Positions 18,404 through 27,252 of a stretch of 64,000 nt of DNA are shown piece after piece. The notes under the pieces are model-generated. The model made no database searches. It was not told the origin of the DNA and saw only the letters and a program-made list of their open reading frames with translations. The translations under genes were made by a program, and so were the position numbers. This DNA comes from Rhizobium grahamii CCGE 502 (lineage in GTDB: Bacteria; Pseudomonadota; Alphaproteobacteria; Rhizobiales; Rhizobiaceae): assembly GCF_000298315.2 (NCBI RefSeq), contig NZ_AEYE02000035.1:124001-188000 (forward strand), in the 5' to 3' direction. Positions within the stretch are counted from its first letter, which is position 1. Each line of letters opens with the position of its first letter.

Positions 18404-19483
18404 GTGGTGGAAGTGGCCGGGGGTTGGCAGGACAAGAGCGCATCAGGGCGCTTTGCGTCGACGACAAAAGCTTTTTTGATGGCAAAGCTGATTGCATGTC
18501 TGATCCTCGGCATCGTCGCCGGAATTTCTTCAGGGGCCGCGATGGCCGCGAACCCACTTCCACAGACACAGGCATCCAAGGAACAGGTCCGCAAGCTGAT
18601 TGAAACCATCGGAAAACACTATGCTGTTGCCGATAACCTCCGCGATCGCCGGCAGGCCTTCGAGAATCTGATGGAGTCCACTCCTGAGCCAACACGCGTG
18701 CAAATCCGATCCGTCGACGCGGGCGGAATCGACGCCCAGCTCATTTGGCCGGCACGGTTGCACCATCCTTTGGGCCGGCGCGCCATCCTTTATCTTCATG
18801 GCGGAGGTTTCTACAGTGGCTCGTTGCGAACCCACCGAGCCATAGCAGGATCGCTTGCGAAGGCGGCCTCAGCCGACGTTCTTCTGATTGACTACCGCCT
18901 AGCGCCCGACAGTCCATATCCGGCTCAGATCGATGACGCACTCAATGCATATAGATGGCTGCTCGACTCCGGATACGAGAGCGACAACGTCGTCGTTGTC
19001 GGTGATTCAGCTGGCGGCAATTTGGCGATCGAGGCCACGCTGCGTCAAATGCGGGTGAGGGGGCCGCTGCCCGCGGCCGTGGTCGCACTGAGCCCGATCA
19101 CGGATCTCGCAGCCACAGGAGCATCCCTGGCGAGAAACACTGGTCACGACCCCTTGATCAACACCGCGGAACTTGACCGTATTCGCGGGGCCTACCTCGC
19201 AACGCGATCTCCTTCCGATCCCATGGCATCGCCACTTTATGCCGATCTGACCGGATTTCCGCCACTGCTGTTGCAGGTTGGATCTGATGAAGCGCTTCTG
19301 GACGATACCCTACGGCTAGCCGAGAAGGCGAAGTTAGCCGGCGTGGACGTCCAGGCAGAAGTCTGGCCAGGCATGATTCACCAGTGGCAACTGTTCCCCT
19401 CTCTGCTCGATGGTGCAAGGCAATCAAACCAAAGGATTGCAGACTACGCGATCGAACATTTCGCCGACAGGCCAAAGCAATAA
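18404..19483 (+). CDS. Secreted alpha/beta hydrolase (HSL family esterase)
   Basis: The protein has 359 residues from GTG 18404, which has AGGGAGG six bases upstream. ATG 18479 would start exactly at the hydrophobic signal (MAKLIACLILGIVAGISSGA) but lacks a ribosome site, so an unusually long n-region is likely. Motifs of the hormone-sensitive-lipase group are present: oxyanion HGGGFYSG, nucleophile GDSAGG, acid in LLQVGSDEALLDD, and histidine in PGMIHQWQL. It probably hydrolyses short esters or lactones in the periplasm. It is the last intact gene before the tRNA remnant. Confidence 0.85.
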   Translation: MVEVAGGWQDKSASGRFASTTKAFLMAKLIACLILGIVAGISSGAAMAANPLPQTQASKEQVRKLIETIGKHYAVADNLRDRRQAFENLMESTPEPTRVQIRSVDAGGIDAQLIWPARLHHPLGRRAILYLHGGGFYSGSLRTHRAIAGSLAKAASADVLLIDYRLAPDSPYPAQIDDALNAYRWLLDSGYESDNVVVVGDSAGGNLAIEATLRQMRVRGPLPAAVVALSPITDLAATGASLARNTGHDPLINTAELDRIRGAYLATRSPSDPMASPLYADLTGFPPLLLQVGSDEALLDDTLRLAEKAKLAGVDVQAEVWPGMIHQWQLFPSLLDGARQSNQRIADYAIEHFADRPKQ

Positions 19484-19492
19484 GAGAACTAT

Positions 19493-19512
19493 TGGAGAGG
19501 GTGGATTCGAAC
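19493..19512 (-). other. tRNA 3'-end remnant, probable integration (att) scar
   Basis: Read on the minus strand, the 20 bases are GTTCGAATCCACCCTCTCCA: T-loop, 3' side of the T-stem, acceptor strand and discriminator of a tRNA. The bases before it (CGGA) do not pair with CCACC, and no D- or anticodon arm is present. Only the 3' end survives, as at the far end of an element that integrated into a tRNA gene. The tRNA gene itself is not in the window. Confidence 0.7.
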
Positions 19513-19552
19513 TCCGATAGAGTGCCGCTCACGAGCTCCACCCGCGCCCGCC

Positions 19553-20113
19553 TGCCTAACTTTCCTCGCGCCCGTCCCGGCGATGAGCTGGTTGGGCCTT
19601 TGCCTGATCGCCATTCATTTGCGCGCAACAGCACCTGACGCGCGAATACGTCGCGCAGTATCACTGGTTTTTGCGCTTACGATTCCGCTATTCTGGTCGC
19701 GCCTCGTAGTTGCTGCGTTCAATGACACGATCCTCCACATTGACGCACAGCTTGTCGGCTGGCTGATCGGCACTACCACCACCGGGAATGTCGTGCCATT
19801 GGCCGATGGTTCCGGGTCAATTTTCTTTGCGCCGGGCGGCTCATCGATGGCCAAGTCGCTTGCCGCCGTGAGTGCTGCGGTTTTCCTCAATCTTCGCAGT
19901 GGCCTTTGGTCCGCTTCCACGTTTGTCTGGACCGCAGCGAGCTTGGCCACAGTTGTCGCTATTCTGACACGCATTGGCCTGATCGGGATCTACCCTCAGC
20001 AATTCGATTTGATTCACAGCCTCGGTGCAACCGTCGCTGGATGTCGTACGGTGTTGGCCATCGTTTCTATCGGCTACCACAAGGTTGGCCAAGATGTGCC
20101 TTTGAACCGCTAG
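19553..20113 (+). pseudogene. Truncated exosortase-like membrane protein
   Basis: The frame is open from the tRNA remnant onward; the first usable ATG is 19583. Recognisable exosortase/archaeosortase segments are NVVPLADGSGSIFFAPGGSS, then SAAVFLNLRSG, then RIGLIGIYPQQFDLIHSLGA. Several hydrophobic helices fit the family. Two things mark it as broken. The N-terminal helices are missing, cut where the tRNA remnant begins. The catalytic cysteine expected in the P-x-C-S-S segment is glycine (APGGSS). Exosortases normally process PEP-CTERM-like sorting signals. Upper bound of the remnant is uncertain. Confidence 0.5.
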
Positions 20114-20676
20114 AATCGTTTTGCCAGTGCTCCTGGCCGCAACTCTTGCCGGTAAGGATTTGTGCCAGGGCCGTTGCCTATCTGGAGGGACGGGCCTCCA
20201 TTCCGCGGATCCTCATTCGTCTAAGACATGGACGTCGGCAACACGAGGCCCATGCCAAGTGCGCTTTGCAACCGTCGCTCCGGAAGGTTGGCCCCAAACG
20301 ATCAGCGTCGCGCAGACAACCCACACGGATAAGCATCTCACTTACGCCTACAATGGTGTTTTACGACCAGCAGCCAGTGCTGCGCACCAAACTCGAAACT
20401 ATCGCCGGCGGACCATACGATTTTGGATCCGTTGCGCCCCGGTGTCTAACTCCAGGATCCGAGCTTAGAGATTGTAGCCTTGAACGCTCGCTACTGTACC
20501 GTAGCTCCTATCGCCGCCGATGGCTGAACCGTCGGTACCGTCGCCCTATGGACGGCCACCGCCAGGAGGATCTCATCGGGTTCCGTCGCTGCTCGCTCAC
20601 ATGCGTGGCGTTGCCGGTGTCACCCTTGCATATTGATAGGCTGTTGATGGAAGACGGCCTCGCGGTCCCCGCACAC
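20114..20676. other. Interval with no recognisable gene
   Basis: 563 bp. A 457-codon frame crosses it on the plus strand (19906-21279), but its composition is Arg/Cys/His-rich and it overlaps the exosortase remnant in another frame, so I do not accept it. Likely degraded DNA. Confidence 0.6.
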
Positions 20677-20859
20677 TCACTTCGGAACGTCTCTCGTAAC
20701 AATGACATCCGCGCCGCGGACACTTCCAGTCAACTGCGTGGTGTCCCCCGACATAACAACGCCGAAGACGTAAAGCATCATCGCCAGTACTGCCACAAGG
20801 GCAAGCACCGAGGCGTTCAAGAACGCGGGCGAAGAGAAGGTCTGATTTTTGTCACTCAT
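20677..20859 (-). CDS. 60-aa single-span membrane protein
   Basis: ATG 20859 follows GGAAAG by six bases. The peptide has a short polar head (MSDKNQTFSSPAF), one membrane helix (SVLALVAVLAMMLYVFGVVM) and a polar outside tail ending RDVPK. No family is recognised. It is intact within an otherwise decayed stretch. Confidence 0.45.
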   Translation of the reverse strand: MSDKNQTFSSPAFLNASVLALVAVLAMMLYVFGVVMSGDTTQLTGSVRGADVIVTRDVPK

Positions 20860-21603
20860 GTCGCTCTTTCCGTTGCTACGGAAGTTCAACGTGCTTTCTC
20901 ATGGAGCGTTCCCACCCTAGGACTTAGGTCTGTCTCCATTCAGATTTCGATTGTACTGGGATGTGGGCGATTCCTGCCAGCCCAACAGTTGCTTGTTCAC
21001 TGCTATATTTGGATTGTCCAGGATCCGGCCCTTTTTCTGGCGATTGTCGGCATGAGACGTGAACGCCAAGGAAACCTGAACCATACGCATTTCGCTCAGA
21101 TAGCAGGTTTTACTGGTCATCCGCCCATGACTGGGTTCAACGGGATCGTCGATGACCAAGTCTCATGGCCAGGCCGACAGAGACGGCGACATCGTCGTAT
21201 AAACCACGGAATACGACGTGGCGACTCGGATGTGGTTGCTGGGTGCTGCGGAGCATCTGGCAGAAACCCAGTGTTTTAAAGGACACTCACTCTTAACGTT
21301 CAGCCGACCGGGAAGCGGCCGCCCGAGTGGCGCCCAAATCATTGTCGCCGACGGCCGGTCGAGCGCCTTCACTTCGACGCAATCTTTGGCGGCCACAATC
21401 ATGCTGGCGCACCGGAAGGAACGCGGGACCGCTGGGCATTTTGATACCGCCTTGCCGGCGCCGGGTCGCGTAAGCTGTGCGGACGTCGTGCTGTAGAAGT
21501 AACTGACGACCGACTTTGCCTCCAAGATTCCTGCTTTGCAATGCGCCTGGACGCCTCCCCACAGGAGAATGTCGATAGTGCCAAGTGCCTCCGGGTCTGC
21601 CAT
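20860..21603. other. Interval with no recognisable gene
   Basis: 744 bp with frames on both strands, the longest 146 codons (21163-21603, minus, starting 1 bp after the HipA remnant stop). None shows a motif I can name. Given the pseudogenes on both sides, decayed coding DNA is the likeliest content. Confidence 0.5.
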
Positions 21604-22386
21604 TCAAGCGACCAGTTCAATCAGGGCTTCAGGGGCGCATTCGAAAGCGTATGCATTTAGAAACTGAAGACGCCAGAACAAGCCTTTCAACTTGGATCAG
21701 CGCTGCTTCGGCGCACACGGCGTCCCGGTTGGCGCACACCACCTTGATCTGACCTGCAGCAATCCCTCACCTCGCGACAACAGCAAGCTCGACGCGGCGT
21801 CGAGGCATGCCACCAACTCACTTGAGCGGCGTTCGCCATCAATAAGCATTGCTTGGCTGGCTTCCCAGCCGGTCCCGTCCCTGCGGACAAATAGCGTAGG
21901 TCGGTGTCAGCTCGTTCAAGAAGTCCGAATGGTTGCAAGCGTGATCGTCGGCATTGCCTCGAAAACGAGACGGCAGAAAAGTTCTCGCAGCGCCGACTTT
22001 GGATTGCTGAAGCGATGTCTGATGATCGTCGCGAGTGCCTGGTAGCTGGCGTAACGCGCCATCATTTAGCCAAGTCCAAGCAAGGTGGGCGCAGAAACCA
22101 TTGCGGAACGTTTCCACCCACCGGCTACTTGCCGCCGGTCGAAACGTCGCATGAGCAACACATCTTCGCCGGCAACTTGCGTGAGCTGTACCGGTGCGAC
22201 ATGATGCCGGCTAAAGCCACCAGCCGCATCGCGATAAACTCCGCCTTTCACGACGCTATAGATGTTTGCCTGGCTGGAAAACCTGGCGATGTATTTTTAG
22301 TGACCCTCCCTCGATCAAGGCTTTCGACCGCGCTCACCGATCGAACTTCCGTGTTGCAGCGCTGCGTCCGCCGGGTCATCCAATGA
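21604..22386 (-). pseudogene. HipA-family Ser/Thr kinase, multiply frameshifted
   Basis: Reading the minus strand and switching frames gives a continuous HipA-like kinase from its middle to its C-terminus. The order is: DDPADAALQHGSSIG; ARSKALIEGG; KYIARFSSQANIYSVVKG (ATP-binding lysine region, near 22280); VAPVQLTQVAGEDVLLMRRF; a premature TAA after SAPTLLGLG; MARYASYQALATIIRHRF; the catalytic-loop-like GNADDHACNHSDF (21958 downward); LTPTYAICPQGR; and FLNAYAFECAPEALIELVA ending at TGA 21606. At least four frame changes and one stop make it non-functional. The N-terminal third is absent. HipA kinases are toxins of HipBA modules; no HipB was found. Confidence 0.78.
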
Positions 22387-22401
22387 GTTGTGAAATGCAG
22401 A

Positions 22402-22605
22402 TCAATGTCTGACATCTTCCGCGCGAAGGCGATCGATCGCGTCGATTGCTTCTTCGGCAGACCACCCAGCTCGCACTGCAGCGGCAACAAGGCGCGCTTC
22501 GGTCTCCAACTCAAGCGAAAAATACAACCCTTCAAGGGCTTCCTTCGCGGTGACGATGTGTTCTTCGTTTGAAGCAACATCTGAAACTCTGGCAGTCAAA
22601 GGCAC
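22402..22605 (-). CDS. 67-aa protein of unknown function, upstream of the HipA remnant
   Basis: GTG 22605 is preceded by GGAAAGGA. The acidic helical protein (HIVTAKEALEGLYFSLELE, ARLVAAAVRAGWSAEEAIDA) looks like a compact helical domain and ends 16 bp before recognisable HipA sequence. I do not recognise it as a DNA-binding HipB. Its frame is intact while its neighbour is decayed. Confidence 0.45.
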   Translation of the reverse strand: MPLTARVSDVASNEEHIVTAKEALEGLYFSLELETEARLVAAAVRAGWSAEEAIDAIDRLRAEDVRH

Positions 22606-23010
22606 GGCTGAATCCTTTCCTTGACGAGTTTTACAGTTTTTTCGACGGGAGGAGGCTAGCGCCTCGAAAGACAGTGCGTTGTCAACGATGCTTTGTTCCC
22701 GCATCTAATAAATTGCGCGCTCTGTCTCGCCTGACCGGTCAACAGCGCTTTGTCTGATAAAATCCGGAGCTTCAGTGTGCCAAACCTGTTGCCTCCTGGC
22801 AATCATGTCGCTGACATACAGCCAAAGCGTTCGGCTGCGGCTTTGAAATCCGCGGTGCAGATCCCTCGACGTCGGATACCGTTTCAGCAAGCGCGATGAT
22901 CCCGCGTCCTCTCGAACGCGCTGCTCCCAGTCCTACCGGCGCCATTTCTAGACCGGGATGTCAATGAATGCGGTTTCCTGTATCTCCGCCTGTTTGCCTC
23001 ACCTCGCGTC
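22606..23010. other. Interval with no recognisable gene
   Basis: About 400 bp between the small minus-strand gene and the structured leader of the ArdC-like gene. Only short frames without motifs or ribosome sites are present; it must hold the divergent promoters. Confidence 0.5.
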
Positions 23011-23043
23011 CTGCCCGGCTGTTGGTCCTGCCTGGCCGGGCAG
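23011..23043 (+). repeat. 9-bp inverted repeat (hairpin) in the leader of the ArdC-like gene
   Basis: CTGCCCGGC (23011-23019) and GCCGGGCAG (23035-23043) are perfectly complementary with a 15-base loop. It lies 128 bp before the ATG at 23171 in a GC-rich segment that appears non-coding. Confidence 0.6.
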
Positions 23044-23132
23044 TCCCGCAACGGCTTCGCCGTCCTCCACGTCCGTTTCGGCCCTTCGGGTGCAGGACTG
23101 CGCTCGGTGCCCGGCTTTCGGACCGCCGTAGC

Positions 23133-23153
23133 AGGTCGCGATGGTCGCGACCT
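23133..23153 (+). promoter_or_regulatory. Palindrome immediately before the ArdC-like gene
   Basis: AGGTCGCGA and TCGCGACCT form perfect 9-bp arms around TGG, ending 3 bp before the ribosome-site region (ACGGAGG) of the gene. It could be an operator or a hairpin that gates translation. Confidence 0.55.
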
Positions 23154-23170
23154 CAAACGGAGGTTTCAAC

Positions 23171-24109
23171 ATGAGCAGGCAACCCATTCACCAACGGTCC
23201 GATCTTTACAGCCGCATCACCGACAAGATCATCGCCGAGCTCGAACAGGGCGTGCGGCCCTGGATGCAGCCCTGGACCACAGCCAATGCAACCGACCGGA
23301 TCACCCGGCCGCTGCGCCACAACGGTGAACCCTATTCCGGCATCAATGTCCTGCTCCTCTGGTCCGAGGCGATTGCCCGCGGCTTTACGTCTCCGACCTG
23401 GATGACCTTTCGCCAGGCCCTCGAATTCGGTGCCGCCGTCCGCAAGGGCGAGACCGGCACGACCGTCGTCTTTGCCAGCTCCTTCATCCGCACCGAAACC
23501 AGTGACGGCGGCCAGGAGATCGAACACGACATTCCCTTCCTCAAGGCCTACACCGTCTTCAACGCCGACCAGATCACCGGACTGGACCAACGCTTTCGTC
23601 GGATCACCACGACCGACGAGCCGATCACCCGCATTGCCCATGCCGACCGGTTCTTCGCCAACACTGGCGCCCTGATCCGACATGGCGGGTCGTCGGCCTA
23701 TTATGTGCCATCCCGCGACCATATCCAGATGCCCGCTTTCGATGCCTTCCGCGATGCCGCCTCCTATGTCGCCATCCTCAGCCACGAACTGACGCACTGG
23801 ACGGCTGCGCCGCATCGACTGAACCGCGACCTGAGCCGCTATGCCAAGGACAACAGCGAGCGGGCCCGCGAGGAACTGATTGCCGAACTCGGCAGCTCCT
23901 TCCTCTGCGCCGATCTCGGCATCGTGCCCGAACTCGAACCACGGCCCGATCATGCACGCTACCTTGCCTCCTGGCTGCAGGTTCTGGCAAACGACAAGCG
24001 TGCCATCTTCGTTGCTGCCGGACATGCACAGCGCGCCGTCACCTACCTGCACCACCTGCAGCCGGAGGACACTGACCTTAACGACAACGACGAAGGGGAG
24101 GCGGCGTGA
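23171..24109 (+). CDS. ArdC-like antirestriction protein (ssDNA-binding + zincin domain)
   Basis: The protein has 312 residues from ATG 23171 (GGAGG eight bases upstream; the in-frame ATG 23141 sits inside the palindrome). The N-terminal half (LYSRITDKIIAELEQGVRPW, GINVLLLW, WMTFRQALEFGA, VRKGETGTTVVFAS) is the ArdC N-terminal ssDNA-binding domain. The C-terminal half has the zinc motif HELTHW with a downstream glutamate in REELIAELGSSFL. ArdC proteins protect incoming plasmid or ICE DNA from restriction, so this gene supports a mobile origin for the block. Confidence 0.88.
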   Translation: MSRQPIHQRSDLYSRITDKIIAELEQGVRPWMQPWTTANATDRITRPLRHNGEPYSGINVLLLWSEAIARGFTSPTWMTFRQALEFGAAVRKGETGTTVVFASSFIRTETSDGGQEIEHDIPFLKAYTVFNADQITGLDQRFRRITTTDEPITRIAHADRFFANTGALIRHGGSSAYYVPSRDHIQMPAFDAFRDAASYVAILSHELTHWTAAPHRLNRDLSRYAKDNSERAREELIAELGSSFLCADLGIVPELEPRPDHARYLASWLQVLANDKRAIFVAAGHAQRAVTYLHHLQPEDTDLNDNDEGEAA

Positions 24110-24283
24110 GCCGCTGCCTGCCTTGACGCTCTCACACGGCAAGCAATCTCGTCCTGTAACCTCGGGACTGTCGGTGACGCAACCCGGGTCAAGTGTTCGT
24201 GATAGCCCTCCCATATGCCTTGTGGCGCAGCATTTTCTTGCTCGGTAAACAGAAAGAGATCGTCAGGCCGGGGGAACCAACAC

Positions 24284-24466
24284 ATGAATATTGCCAAGAT
24301 GTCCGTCGCGAGCGGCTTGCTGATCGGATTGGCGGCCATGATGTCTGCCTGCACGAGCACCCGCAATCCTAGTCAACCTGATTATCAGTACCAACCGCGC
24401 ACCTCGGTAAACCCGGCCTGCGCAGACGGCTTCAGGCCTAGCAACGACCGCTCATGCAGTTACTGA
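24284..24466 (+). CDS. Small lipoprotein
   Basis: The 60-residue protein starts at ATG 24284 after GGGGGAA. A short signal (MNIAKMSVASGLLIGLAAMM) ends in a lipobox-like MSAC with the acylated cysteine at residue 23. The mature part is ~38 residues with three more cysteines (PACADGF, RSCSY). The next gene lies 233 bp on, and that gap shows nothing else. Function unknown. Confidence 0.6.
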   Translation: MNIAKMSVASGLLIGLAAMMSACTSTRNPSQPDYQYQPRTSVNPACADGFRPSNDRSCSY

Positions 24467-24699
24467 CACGTTTGATCCGGGACGAGGCGGGCGCGACAGC
24501 AAACGCGCGAATGGTGTTCAGTGATGCAGTCAAGGACGGGCAATGAGCTGCGATCGCTGGTCCTCATTCCCATGTCGAGGGCATTCCAAAGAAAGCTTCC
24601 ATCGACCGCTTACCTACCGCTAGAAGTGTACTTCAAGTAAAATCTTGCAACCTTGAGAATTTATGCCATTATCTTAGCTGCTATTCTTCGGGGGCGGCC

Positions 24700-25821
24700 A
24701 TGAATGGTGAACGCGTCGATGACATTGCTGTTGGGAGGACAGACTATACAGGCCTTGACATAGGTACTGTTTATAGCAAAGTCCCGAGAGTTTACGCGGT
24801 ATATTCGAATTCCGACCGCGTGATGATCCAGTACGCAGACGATGAGAGCCTCGCCACGGAGCAAAGATTGGCACTCGCTCATCTCGCGCCCCTTCGAGGT
24901 GAAATCAACGGTTTGATAGATGGCTGGAGAAGCCCCAGGACGGTGGGGTCCGAGACTGGCCCAACCCATCGCGCAAGCGCAGGCGACGCCCGCGCGAAAA
25001 GATATGACCGCCGTACAGCTGACGCCTTGATCGTTGCACTGCAGGGCGATCAAGCGAGTGCTCTGGTCCTCCTAGAGGCAATTAAGAGAGAGATCGTTGA
25101 AGAGCGCACTTCGACCGGCCGCGTTCAGTATGTGGTGACGGCGGGTTTCGTCGCGCTGGCCATCTTCTGTCTTTTTTGGGCGTTCAATGATCTCAATTTT
25201 CCAAGGTTCGTGTCCCGGAACAACACCTGGATGGCGACGAGCATTGGGTGTCTCGGCGCATTTTTCTCAATCGCCATCGGGATAAGGGGGAGGACGATCC
25301 AGACCGACCTACGGCTTCGCGACAATCTCGTAGACGCCGGTTTGCGAATAGTCATCGGGGCAATTTCTGCGGTCGTACTCTTCGCTTTATTCCGAAGCGA
25401 ACTATTCAAACTCACATTGGGCGAATCCGGTCCTATCACTCTTTGTATCGCAGGGGCCGAGTGCACGCCCCCACAGATCGATGTTGCGATAATTGTCGCC
25501 TTCCTGGCAGGGTTCTCGGAGCGCCTTGTTGGAAATCTTCTCGATACCCGGCTCGTTTCGCCACTTGGGGAAAGTCCAGCGATCGTTCAGCCAGTCGTGG
25601 CCAAGGTGGATCCCGCCCGACCTGCAGCAGACGAAAGGAACCCGCGCGGGTTGACAGCGCCTCCACGGGTTTCCCGTTCAACTGCAGCACCGACTGATGA
25701 CGACTTTAACGGTCAGGTGGATTCCTGCCTCTGCGACGTCGATCTGGAGGACGGAGAGATTACTGAGGATATAAACTTGCCCAAGGCTTCCGGAGGTGTC
25801 GAGAAGTCGTCAGTGCACTGA
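24700..25821 (+). CDS. Four-helix membrane protein, first gene of an unusual three-gene cassette
   Basis: The 373-residue protein is of no family I can name. Residues 1-140 are polar and probably cytoplasmic. Membrane helices are at about 143-162, 177-195, 214-232 and 261-279; the last contains FLAGFSERLVGNLL, a pattern seen in several bacterial membrane sensor-like proteins. The C-terminal ~90 residues are polar and disordered, ending acidic (LEDGEITEDINLPK). It ends 10 bp before the peptidoglycan hydrolase gene, so they are one operon. The weak ribosome site (GGGGGCGG) and GC lower than the flanks are notable. Confidence 0.75.
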   Translation: MNGERVDDIAVGRTDYTGLDIGTVYSKVPRVYAVYSNSDRVMIQYADDESLATEQRLALAHLAPLRGEINGLIDGWRSPRTVGSETGPTHRASAGDARAKRYDRRTADALIVALQGDQASALVLLEAIKREIVEERTSTGRVQYVVTAGFVALAIFCLFWAFNDLNFPRFVSRNNTWMATSIGCLGAFFSIAIGIRGRTIQTDLRLRDNLVDAGLRIVIGAISAVVLFALFRSELFKLTLGESGPITLCIAGAECTPPQIDVAIIVAFLAGFSERLVGNLLDTRLVSPLGESPAIVQPVVAKVDPARPAADERNPRGLTAPPRVSRSTAAPTDDDFNGQVDSCLCDVDLEDGEITEDINLPKASGGVEKSSVH

Positions 25822-25831
25822 GGAGGGACGC

Positions 25832-27205
25832 ATGGTTTACTCATTGACCTGGCTGCCCGAAGTCCTTCGTCAAGCAGGACTGAAAGTTGCGGAAACCAAT
25901 GGCTGGGCAAGTCGTGGCACCTCTGAAATGGGGCGCGTCCGTGGCGTCATCTGTCACCACACCGGATCCATCGGGCCCGGCAACATGCCGACCTTGAATG
26001 CCTTGACTCAGGGTCGGGGCGGCAATCATCCACTGGCCGGACCGCTCGCCCAGTTGGGCCTCGGGGTCGATGGAACATACTACATGGTTGCCGCTGGGAA
26101 AGCCAACCATGCCGGCCCGGGTGAGTGGAGGGGTATCAGGACAGGCAACTCAAGCTTCATCGGGATAGAAGCAGAGAATTCGGGTACGCCCGGCGCACAG
26201 TGGCCAGACTGGCAGATGGATGCTTATCGACGTGGAGTGGCCGCGATCTTAAACCGCATCGGGGAGACCTCCGACATGTGCTGCGGCCACAAGGAATACG
26301 CACTTCCTCATGGCAGAAAGCCAGACCCGTTGTTCAACATGGACCTGTTTCGCGATGGCGTCAAAAGCGTCATGTGTGGCACGGCCATCCTCCGGCCGCC
26401 CGTTCCTGCTTTCGATGCATTTTCGGGGCATCGAACCTTGGAGCGAGGAGCGCGGGGCTGCGATGTTATACAGGTCCAACGTGCCGTCGGTGCTGATCAG
26501 GACGGTAAGTTTGGTCCGGTGACAGAAGCTGCAGTGCGGTGCTTTCAAGATAGATATGGCCTTCGGCCTGACGGAATTGTTGGACCGCTTACCTGGTCGA
26601 AGATCGACGAACTGCCACAACCGATCGCTCTTGCAACTGGAATGACCGATGCTGCCAATGATACTTTGCCCGAGGGGGTCCGGCGCCTGCTCGATCTCGT
26701 CGGTGAGGCAGAAGCGCCGGGCGGATATGATGTGTTGTTTGGCAACAACCAACGCAAGCTGCCAAGACCCTTGAGCAGCATGAGCTTGGGCGATGTTATT
26801 CTAAGCGGTGCGAACCGGCGCAGAATGTTCAGGTCGCCCGCGTGCGGCCGTTATCAGTTCATGACGACAACACTGATGCGCTTGCGCGACACAATGCACC
26901 TTTCAGGGCGGGAGACCTTCGATCCTGCCCTTCAGGATCAGCTCGGGTTCACATTGCTGAAGCTTCGCGGGTATGAGCGGTTCATCTCGCGTAAGATCTC
27001 GGTGGTCGATTTCGGTTTGGGACTTGCTCAAGAATGGGCCTCATTCCCTGTCCTGCAAGCCCGGCAAGGCGCACACAGGACAGTTAGGCGAGGTGAGACC
27101 TTCTACGCGGGTGACGGCATGAACAAGGCACTCGTGGCTCCAGAAACTGTCGAACAATTGCTGGAAAGTCTTCTGGAATCTGAACCGTCCAGTCGCGCTG
27201 CCTGA
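25832..27205 (+). CDS. Three-domain peptidoglycan hydrolase (amidase, PG-binding, lambda-endolysin-like)
   Basis: The protein has 457 residues from ATG 25832 behind GAGGAGG. Residues ~25-175 form an amidase_2 / T7-lysozyme-like N-acetylmuramoyl-L-alanine amidase: His42 in VICHHTGS, SSFIGIEAENSG, and His153 in CGHKEYALP followed by GRKPDP. Residues 200-258 are a PG_binding_1 repeat (GKFGPVTEAAVRCFQ, PDGIVGPLTW). Residues 280-430 match phage lambda R lytic transglycosylase (GH104): Glu294 in VGEAEAPGGYDVLFG, then CGRYQFM and EWASFPVL. No signal peptide is seen, so export would need a holin-like or other route. The neighbouring membrane protein is a candidate, by inference. Confidence 0.85.
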   Translation: MVYSLTWLPEVLRQAGLKVAETNGWASRGTSEMGRVRGVICHHTGSIGPGNMPTLNALTQGRGGNHPLAGPLAQLGLGVDGTYYMVAAGKANHAGPGEWRGIRTGNSSFIGIEAENSGTPGAQWPDWQMDAYRRGVAAILNRIGETSDMCCGHKEYALPHGRKPDPLFNMDLFRDGVKSVMCGTAILRPPVPAFDAFSGHRTLERGARGCDVIQVQRAVGADQDGKFGPVTEAAVRCFQDRYGLRPDGIVGPLTWSKIDELPQPIALATGMTDAANDTLPEGVRRLLDLVGEAEAPGGYDVLFGNNQRKLPRPLSSMSLGDVILSGANRRRMFRSPACGRYQFMTTTLMRLRDTMHLSGRETFDPALQDQLGFTLLKLRGYERFISRKISVVDFGLGLAQEWASFPVLQARQGAHRTVRRGETFYAGDGMNKALVAPETVEQLLESLLESEPSSRAA

Positions 27206-27252
27206 CTATCACAAAGCGAACGCTTGTTCGGGTACGAGGCGTTGGAGGAAAC

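Noticed and set aside
19493-19600. Functional tRNA gene on the minus strand
   Set aside because: Only the 3' end matches; the T-stem does not pair and no D- or anticodon arm can be drawn.
19906-21279. 457-codon plus-strand frame across the decayed region
   Set aside because: Rich in Arg, Cys, His and Trp, overlaps the exosortase remnant in another frame and the 60-aa minus-strand gene; no recognisable domain or ribosome site.
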